DNA of 39,768 bases. Source: a virus. The notes below the pieces were generated by a model. The model was not told the DNA's origin, ran no database searches, and was given only the letters and a program-made list of their open reading frames with translations. The first letter of the stretch is position 1, and every line of letters starts with the position of its first letter. Below, one piece after another: positions 34,854 through 39,768 of the stretch. Position numbers and translations under genes: made by a program. The DNA is taken from IMG/VR virus record IMGVR_UViG_3300010885_054423, positions 1-39,768 of that record, one strand, 5' to 3'.

Positions 34854-35578
34854 CTACCAATGTTTATGAAATTGTAGCACAGCACATAAACGGTGTGCGT
34901 AACATGCATCCGCATGTCAGCGATCATGACGGTTGGTTACATCGGTACATAAATCTAATTAGGCATCCGAATTATCAATTGGTAAATGGACTAGATGCCT
35001 TTTCCCAAGGGCAGCTATTAAGCAAAGCATGGTTATGTGATGCGATAAGCACGCAAAATCTAAAGCTTGGTAATATCTGGTTATTGGCAGGATGGATAGG
35101 TACTCTAAGTTACATGTTGCTGGAAAGGCGCGAACAATTTGGCATAGATAGGATACGTAGTTTTGATATCGATCCGCTGTGTGCAGATTTGGCTGATATC
35201 TATAACAAGAAAGACGTCATTGACGACTGGAGATTCAAAGCACTGACGATGGATGTGAATGACATATTTTATGATAACTTTGTGTGGCAGGGTAAAAAAT
35301 CAGACGGCACACTTAGCTTTCCAAGATCAGAAACTGCAAATACTGTGATCAATACCAGCTGCGATCACATGGGTGGCAATGCAGCTTGGTGGGATAAAAT
35401 ACCTGCAGGTAAACTGGTTATGTTGCAAAATAATGATTGGTATGAAAACGATCAGCACAATAATAGTGTGAACAATCTAGCGGAATTTGAACGCATGTAT
35501 CCTATGAATGAATTGTTGTATAAAGGTCAGCTTGAACTTCCGTTGTATACCAGGTTCATGCTTATAGGACGTAAATGA
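34850..35578 (+). CDS. Methyltransferase-like protein (class I SAM fold suspected)
   Basis: A 242-residue protein with a Rossmann-like core. IWLLAGWIGTLSYML (76-90) resembles the glycine-bearing motif I loop, and SFDIDP (104-109) the acidic end of strand 2. A later conserved block reads VINTSCDHM (167-174), WWDKIPAGKLVMLQNNDW (180-197), EFERMYP and PLYTRFMLIG at the C-terminus. This block looks like a conserved phage and bacterial family that I recall as methyltransferase-like. Motif I is atypical (AGWIG rather than the usual GxGxG), so binding of S-adenosylmethionine is uncertain. It overlaps both neighbours by ATGA junctions. In this operon it could methylate a sugar or protein, which is inference. 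Confidence 0.5.
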   Translation: MTTNVYEIVAQHINGVRNMHPHVSDHDGWLHRYINLIRHPNYQLVNGLDAFSQGQLLSKAWLCDAISTQNLKLGNIWLLAGWIGTLSYMLLERREQFGIDRIRSFDIDPLCADLADIYNKKDVIDDWRFKALTMDVNDIFYDNFVWQGKKSDGTLSFPRSETANTVINTSCDHMGGNAAWWDKIPAGKLVMLQNNDWYENDQHNNSVNNLAEFERMYPMNELLYKGQLELPLYTRFMLIGRK

Positions 35579-35814
35579 CCACTGACATATCTGCGTTAAC
35601 TGTGCGACAGTTACAGAAGGAAACTGCACGGGTGCTTGCAGCCAATGATGGATTCAATAACCACGACTTGGTTAAATTTAATAAGCTAGCACATCACGAT
35701 AGCCGAGAATGGTATTGTGCTGTGATAAAATGGTATGTTGATCAATACGGTGACCTGCCTAGCCGTGCAGGACCAGGAACCGCAGTAATTTTATTGATGG
35801 ATAATTCACAGTGA
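35575..35814 (+). CDS. 79-residue unknown protein upstream of a radical SAM gene
   Basis: I do not recognise this protein. It is small and predicted helical, with LTVRQLQKETARVLAA (8-23), a His-rich turn (NKLAHHDSREW), an aromatic helix ending in AVIKWYVDQYGDLP, and a C-terminal RAGPGTAVILLMD. It has one cysteine and no signal peptide. It overlaps the methyltransferase-like gene at ATGA and the radical SAM gene at GTGA, so it is translated as part of the operon. Possible roles include a partner or substrate of the radical SAM enzyme, but no core-peptide or recognition motif is visible. Confidence 0.5.
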   Translation: MTTDISALTVRQLQKETARVLAANDGFNNHDLVKFNKLAHHDSREWYCAVIKWYVDQYGDLPSRAGPGTAVILLMDNSQ

Positions 35815-36911
35815 TATATGACTACAGTGATATTCAAACAGTGCATCTGGAGATCACGGCCAAGTGCAATGCCAGCTGCCCGCAGTGCGGTCGCAACAAG
35901 TTTGGAGGACCTGATAACGAATTCTTGCCTCAGACAGAACTGACCTTAGGCGACATACAACGCATCATGCCAGGATCATTCGTCCAGCAACTTAAGAAGC
36001 TGTACATGTGTGGTAACTATGGTGATCCTATAGTGGCCAATGACACGCTAGAAGTGTACCAATGGCTGCGCGAGATAAACCCAGACATCAGACTGGGAAT
36101 GCATAGCAATGCCAGTGCACGCACACCTGCTTGGTGGTCAAAGCTGGGTAAGATACTGAGCAAGGATGGTGACTACGCCAAGTTTGGATTGGACGGTCTA
36201 GCCGATACCAACCACATCTATAGACGCGGTACTAATTGGGACAAGATCATAGAGAACGTACAGGCCTTCATTGATGCAGGGGGACTTGCCCAATGGGAAT
36301 TCATTGTGTTCAAGCACAATGAACATCAGGTAGAGGCTGCTAGGGCTCTCAGCGAGCAGATGGGATTCACGCAATTTCGTACCAAGAAGACAGGACGATT
36401 CTTCAGCAACACCAAGCTGCAAGGCAAGGACAGCCAAGAAGTATGGAGCCGCAATGGTGAGGTTGAGTATCACATAGAGAAAGCAGAAAGAGCTGAATAC
36501 CAAAATGACAGCCTCGCGAACGAACAGTCTCTCATCGATCAGTTTGGCAGCATGCAAAACTATGTGGACCAAACCTGCATAAAGTGCAAGGTATCCGATG
36601 AAAAGAGCTTGTACATTTCTGCAGAGGGTCTGGCTTTTCCTTGCTGCTGGACAGCTAACCAACTGTATGTATGGTATTGGCCCCACAAACACAGCGAGAT
36701 TTGGACGCTGCTGGACCACGATATCAACAACGTTAGTGCGCTTGTAAACCCGCTGGAATCCATAATAAAAGGACCATATTTCAACAAGATAGCTGACAGC
36801 TGGTCCAAGCCACGCATCATTGATGGCAAGCTGCGTGTCTGCGCTAAAACCTGCGGTACTGGGTTCGATCAATTTGCCAGCCAGTTCACGGGAACCGTAA
36901 ATAAATCATGA
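35811..36911 (+). CDS. Radical SAM protein with C-terminal SPASM-like cysteines
   Basis: A 366-residue radical SAM enzyme. The [4Fe-4S] motif CNASCPQC (C19, C23, C26) sits right after the first strand (VHLEITAKC). It is followed by LYMCGNYGDP, the GNYGDP being a variant of the GGE-type S-adenosylmethionine binding strand, and by FGLDGL. The C-terminal part holds further cysteines: CIKC (256-259), CC within GLAFPCCW (278-279), and C344 and C348 near the end (RVCAKTCG). This resembles a SPASM/twitch auxiliary cluster. The start is GTG at 35811, which overlaps the preceding stop (GTGA); no closer in-frame ATG exists. Such enzymes modify peptides, proteins or sugars. The substrate here is unknown. 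Confidence 0.82.
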   Translation: MIYDYSDIQTVHLEITAKCNASCPQCGRNKFGGPDNEFLPQTELTLGDIQRIMPGSFVQQLKKLYMCGNYGDPIVANDTLEVYQWLREINPDIRLGMHSNASARTPAWWSKLGKILSKDGDYAKFGLDGLADTNHIYRRGTNWDKIIENVQAFIDAGGLAQWEFIVFKHNEHQVEAARALSEQMGFTQFRTKKTGRFFSNTKLQGKDSQEVWSRNGEVEYHIEKAERAEYQNDSLANEQSLIDQFGSMQNYVDQTCIKCKVSDEKSLYISAEGLAFPCCWTANQLYVWYWPHKHSEIWTLLDHDINNVSALVNPLESIIKGPYFNKIADSWSKPRIIDGKLRVCAKTCGTGFDQFASQFTGTVNKS

Positions 36912-38308
36912 CCCATAATTTGCCAAGTCCAACATTCTGTGCTCTACCCTGGGTGCATCTCAGCAGCCGTCCGGATGGTGCAATGAGGGTGTGCTGTACG
37001 GCCAATGCCAGCAGCGTGCAAGATCCAGACAGCACCAAGAAGAGCGGCGGCGGCCAGATTGGAGTGCTGCGCACAGCCGACGGCACGCCGGCTAACCTCA
37101 ATAACAGCACACTAATGGAGGCATGGAACAACGACTACATGCGCAATGTTCGCAAGATGATGTTGCGCGGAGAGAAACCACCCAGCTGCCTCAAGTGCTA
37201 CAAGGAAGAAGAAGTGGGTGTGCAGAGCAAGCGCAACTGGGAGACTGCCTATTGGATTGATCAACTGGGATTGGACGACATCATAGGCGACACCACAGAT
37301 GATGGCGCAGTGAGCCCGCGCATACGCTATCTGGATCTGCGGCTGGGCAGCAAGTGCCAGCTGGCTTGCGTGATGTGCAGTCCGCATGACAGCAGCGGCT
37401 GGGTCAAAGAGTGGAACGAGATCTATCCCAAGATAGAAAATGCCAGGCTCAAGGAGAGCTGGAACTGGGCTGACAAGGGCAAGCAACACGGTGCCAGCTA
37501 CAATTGGCACATGAATAATCCAGAGTTTTGGTCTCAGCTCTATGACCAAATACCGCACATGAAACAGCTGTATTTTGCTGGTGGCGAAAGCACCATCATT
37601 GAAGAACACTACACCTTGCTGGAAGAAGTGATACGGCGCGGACATGCTGGCGATATAGAGCTGCGCTACAACAGCAACGCGGTTGAGCTTCCACAAAGAC
37701 TGTTTGATATATGGAGCCACTTCCGCAGAGTCAAGTTCCACTTCAGCATAGACAGCTTTGGCGACAAGAATGATTACATACGCTATCCCAGCCAATGGGA
37801 CAAGCTGGTGGAGCACATGCATCTGTTAGACGACACTCCGGATCATGTGGTCGTGACCACTGCTGTGACTGTGATGGCACTGAACATCTATTACATTCCA
37901 GACATGATCAAGTGGAAGCTCAGTCAAAACTTCAAGAAGTTAAACGCATGGCCCAATGGCGCAGGCATGATCAACTGGCATCTGGCCTATTGGCCGCCTC
38001 AGCTCAATGTCAAGGTATTGCCTGCATGGGCAAAACAAGCTGTGCGTGAGAAATTCGAAGAATTGTTTGTTTGGCTAGAAGATAACTGGGAATCTTGCAC
38101 TGGTATCCGGCAGACTGATATTGACAAGGAGGCCTTCCTAGCAGCAGGATATGGTATAAAGAGATTGAGGAGCTTGTTGGATTTCATGGACAAGGAAGAT
38201 TGGAGCCAAAGATTACCAGAGCTCAAAGAGTGGATAGAATTGATAGATAAGCAGCGCAATTTAAAGTTCACCAAGACATTCCCAGAGATGTCTAGAATAT
38301 TAGATTAA
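36908..38308 (+). CDS. Twitch-domain radical SAM protein
   Basis: A 466-residue radical SAM protein in which the auxiliary cysteine region comes first: FCALPWVHLS (C11), GAMRVCCTA (C29, C30), a MEAWNNDYMRNVRKMM helix, and CLKCYKEEE (C94, C97). The core follows, with YLDLRLGSKC and C150, C154, C157 in CQLACVMC. FAGGEST (GGE-type motif) and HFSIDSFG mark later strands of the barrel. The arrangement is that of twitch-domain radical SAM proteins found in marine phages and bacteria. The ATG at 36908 overlaps the preceding radical SAM gene as ATGA, so the two are translationally coupled. Substrate is unknown; action on a protein, peptide or glycan is inferred from the family. Confidence 0.82.
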   Translation: MTHNLPSPTFCALPWVHLSSRPDGAMRVCCTANASSVQDPDSTKKSGGGQIGVLRTADGTPANLNNSTLMEAWNNDYMRNVRKMMLRGEKPPSCLKCYKEEEVGVQSKRNWETAYWIDQLGLDDIIGDTTDDGAVSPRIRYLDLRLGSKCQLACVMCSPHDSSGWVKEWNEIYPKIENARLKESWNWADKGKQHGASYNWHMNNPEFWSQLYDQIPHMKQLYFAGGESTIIEEHYTLLEEVIRRGHAGDIELRYNSNAVELPQRLFDIWSHFRRVKFHFSIDSFGDKNDYIRYPSQWDKLVEHMHLLDDTPDHVVVTTAVTVMALNIYYIPDMIKWKLSQNFKKLNAWPNGAGMINWHLAYWPPQLNVKVLPAWAKQAVREKFEELFVWLEDNWESCTGIRQTDIDKEAFLAAGYGIKRLRSLLDFMDKEDWSQRLPELKEWIELIDKQRNLKFTKTFPEMSRILD

Positions 38309-38342
38309 GGCGTAAAAAGATGCAGTTTGGAGTACCTGGTAC

Positions 38343-38350
38343 CATAAATA
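38343..38350 (+). promoter_or_regulatory. Late promoter box CATAAATA
   Basis: Identical to the octamer at 3817-3824. It lies in the gap after the second radical SAM gene, 29 bases before the ATG at 38380. A perfect inverted repeat GTACCTGGTAC at 38332-38342 abuts it. The box favours 38380 as the start of the next gene, because an in-frame ATG at 38320 would lie upstream of the transcript start. Confidence 0.6.
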
Positions 38351-38379
38351 GTAGTGTTAGCTCACAAGGGATCACCGTA

Positions 38380-38751
38380 ATGGCACCTTCCCCTAAGAAG
38401 AATGTTGATAAAGCTGCTGATGCAGCTTGGGACGAGATATTTGATAGCCTGACTATTGAAAATGAGCCGCCGGTGAGATATATCAAGAGCGTGATCATAC
38501 AGACCAAAGATGGTTCTGTGATAAAGGTAAGTGGCAAGAATTTCGCTGATATCATAGAACATGAACGCGAGCTTAGTCCTGATGAAAGTGAGATACGCAG
38601 CTGCAAGATGAGTATCAACTTTCCGAAATTGCGAGCAGATGTTGATGCCTGGGCCAGCAATCTATTGGTCAATCTTAACAGTGCTGAGGAATTCAGAGTC
38701 ACTGTAAAATCCAAACGCAGACGAGTCAGCAAGAAGACAGCCAAGGATTAA
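38380..38751 (+). CDS. Small basic-tailed protein of unknown function
   Basis: I do not recognise this 123-residue protein. It has a lysine-bearing N-terminus (APSPKKNVDKAADAAWDEIF), a short beta region (YIKSVIIQTKDGSVIKVSG), an acidic segment (ELSPDESEI), a helical part, and a strongly basic end (VKSKRRRVSKKTAKD) that could contact nucleic acid. The start at 38380 is chosen because of the late promoter box at 38343 and the AAGGGA stretch about ten bases upstream; starting at 38320 would add 20 residues. It stands alone between two gaps. A small DNA- or RNA-binding phage protein is possible but unproven. Confidence 0.55.
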   Translation: MAPSPKKNVDKAADAAWDEIFDSLTIENEPPVRYIKSVIIQTKDGSVIKVSGKNFADIIEHERELSPDESEIRSCKMSINFPKLRADVDAWASNLLVNLNSAEEFRVTVKSKRRRVSKKTAKD

Positions 38752-38752
38752 T

Positions 38753-38771
38753 TGACCGCAGGTCATAAATC
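38753..38771. promoter_or_regulatory. Small hairpin overlapping a CATAAATC box before thyX
   Basis: TGACC-GCA-GGTCA (38753-38765) is a perfect five-base-pair stem with a three-base loop. It is followed by, and overlaps, CATAAATC (38764-38771), one base off the late box. There is no T-run after the stem, so a rho-independent terminator is unlikely. The box lies only nine bases before the thyX ATG, which would leave almost no leader. Function is uncertain. Confidence 0.3.
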
Positions 38772-38780
38772 TTCAATAAT

Positions 38781-39443
38781 ATGGCTATGACAGTAAAACT
38801 CATAGCCATATCAAAACCTACTATTGAAGAATGCAGCTCAGCTGAAGAGCTAGTAGCATACTGTGCCAGGGTTTCTAACCCTGCCAATCAAAACAATCAC
38901 AGTACCAGCGCTAAGCTGATAAGATACCTCATCAACAACGCTCATTGGTCTCCCTTGGAGATGGTCCACATGACCATGGAGATCAACACCACACGCGATA
39001 TAGCAAGACAGATACTGCGGCATCGCAGCTTTAGCTTCCAAGAATTCAGTCAACGCTATGCCGATCCTACCAAAGCATTGGGGTTTGTTACCAGAGAGGC
39101 ACGCTTACAGGATGCCAAAAATCGGCAAAACAGCATTGAGACTGATGATCAAGATATTGAATCTCTGTGGCGGAGCATACAAGAACTGATCATCGACGAT
39201 GCCTACAGGCAGTATACCAAGGCCATCAACATGGGTATTGCCAAGGAACAAGCCCGTGCACTGCTGCCAGAGGGACTCACAGAGAGCCGGATTTACATGG
39301 CTGGCAGCCTGCGCAGCTGGGTACACTATTGTGATCTTCGCAGAGCTAACGGTACACAAAAAGAACATCGCCAGATAGCTGATGCTTGCTGGCAAATAGT
39401 GATAGAACAATTCCCAATGCTAGGAGACACAGATGACGCCTAA
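38781..39443 (+). CDS. thyX: Flavin-dependent thymidylate synthase ThyX
   Basis: Makes dTMP from dUMP with methylenetetrahydrofolate, FAD and NADPH, feeding phage DNA synthesis. The 220-residue protein has the ThyX signature RHRSFSFQEFSQR at 80-92, fitting RHRxxSxxxxSxR with S85, S90 and R92. Other family features are SPLEMVHMT near 57-65 and a C-terminal LPEGLTESRIYMAGSLRSW. Length is in the usual range (about 210-260). ATGs at 38781 and 38787 are both possible starts, and no strong ribosome binding site is seen. The signature fits a normal thymidylate synthase rather than a hydroxymethylase. The stop overlaps the next gene by 11 bases. Confidence 0.96.
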   Translation: MAMTVKLIAISKPTIEECSSAEELVAYCARVSNPANQNNHSTSAKLIRYLINNAHWSPLEMVHMTMEINTTRDIARQILRHRSFSFQEFSQRYADPTKALGFVTREARLQDAKNRQNSIETDDQDIESLWRSIQELIIDDAYRQYTKAINMGIAKEQARALLPEGLTESRIYMAGSLRSWVHYCDLRRANGTQKEHRQIADACWQIVIEQFPMLGDTDDA

Positions 39444-39768
39444 CAAGAAGATACTGATAATGGGACTGCCTGGCAGCGGTAAGACCATGCTGGCCAGAGC
39501 ACTCAAGAACAAGCTCAAGGCAGTTCACTGGAACGCCGATGATGTGCGTGCACAGATCAACAAGGATCTGGGATTCAGTGAAGCTGATAGGATAGAGCAA
39601 GCTCGACGCATGGGGTGGCTCAGTGACAAGGCAGTGGAAGCGGGACACTGGGCCATAGCAGATTTCGTGTGCCCCATACCAGCCACCCGTGCTGCGTTTG
39701 GACCAGCTACTGTGATCTGGGTTGACACCATCAAGGAAGGGCGTTTCGCAGACACCAACAAGATGTTC
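39433..39768 (+). CDS. Adenylylsulfate-kinase-like P-loop kinase, cut by window end
   Basis: The first 112 residues of a P-loop kinase; the 3' end lies beyond the window. GLPGSGKT at 11-18 is a Walker A loop. HWNADDVRAQINKDLGFSE (32-50) followed by DRIEQARRMGW matches the D-x-D-x-x-R ... N-x-D-L-G-F-S pattern of APS (adenylylsulfate) kinases of the CysC type, and DFVCPIPATRAAF corresponds to their conserved SP(F)xxxR strand. CysC phosphorylates APS to PAPS, the donor for sulfation. The phage version could instead act on a different nucleotide or small molecule. The ATG at 39433 lies inside the end of thyX, so the two are coupled. Confidence 0.75.
   Translation, partial: MTPNKKILIMGLPGSGKTMLARALKNKLKAVHWNADDVRAQINKDLGFSEADRIEQARRMGWLSDKAVEAGHWAIADFVCPIPATRAAFGPATVIWVDTIKEGRFADTNKMF

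Noticed and set aside
36897-36904. GTAAATAA as a late promoter
   Set aside because: It is within the coding end of the first radical SAM gene and only three bases before the next start, leaving no room for a transcript leader.
38320-38379. Twenty extra residues on the small basic protein
   Set aside because: The late promoter box at 38343 would lie within the coding part; the ATG at 38380 fits the promoter spacing.
38753-38765. Rho-independent terminator before thyX
   Set aside because: The stem is only five base pairs and is not followed by a T-run.
38781-39443. ThyX-like protein as a base-hypermodification enzyme
   Set aside because: The RHRxxSxxxxSxR signature is canonical for thymidylate synthase, and no hypermodification partner enzymes are recognised in the window.
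1-39768. CRISPR arrays, insertion sequences, tRNA genes and attachment sites
   Set aside because: I saw no regularly spaced direct repeats, transposase genes, cloverleaf candidates or integrase context; the small intergenic gaps leave little room for them.

Overview
The window is a stretch of a T4-superfamily (contractile-tailed) phage genome, most like the marine branch of that group. No bacterial housekeeping genes, rRNA or tRNA are visible. Coding density is close to complete: the longest gap between genes is 142 bases, so no stretch of 300 bases lacks a gene. The host cannot be told from the sequence. Base composition looks intermediate rather than strongly AT-rich.

Layout. (1) 12-3705, leftward: three genes in the T4 order 55-47-46, namely the late sigma factor and the two subunits of the Mre11/Rad50-type recombination nuclease. 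(2) 3706-3847: a divergent intergenic region with a late-promoter-like box and a short palindrome. (3) 3848-25621, rightward: a baseplate block with a gp48/gp54-like tube initiator, gp53, a large hub-like protein, a lysozyme-bearing gp5, gp25, an enlarged gp6 and a giant 3705-residue protein in the position where gp7 would be expected. (4) 25630-28247: small virion and tail-fibre-like proteins. (5) 28309-38308: a tightly overlapping accessory operon with one conserved unknown, two GT-A-like glycosyltransferases with DAD motifs, one unknown, four related genes of a second glycosyltransferase-like family (one of them a three-module protein), a methyltransferase-like protein, a 79-residue protein and two radical SAM proteins with extra cysteine motifs. 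(6) 38380-end: a small basic unknown, the flavin-dependent thymidylate synthase ThyX, and an adenylylsulfate-kinase-like P-loop protein cut by the window end.

How they fit together. The leftward genes supply the late sigma factor and the recombination nuclease. The gp55-like factor probably recognises a CATAAATA/CTAAATA box. Copies sit in most of the rightward intergenic gaps, 23-32 bases before the next start where the gap is long enough. The accessory operon continues from the tail-fibre genes with only one 61-base gap (28248-28308, no late box seen) before a chain of stop/start overlaps. This suggests its sugar-transfer and radical-SAM enzymes are made late, perhaps to modify the virion or the host surface; that role is inference.

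The most unusual items are the rearranged gp5 (C-terminal lysozyme plus an inserted SGNH-like domain that has lost its Ser and His), the giant baseplate protein, the A-B-B-A paralogue array with a three-module fusion, and the paired radical SAM enzymes whose auxiliary cysteine motifs lie on opposite sides of the core.
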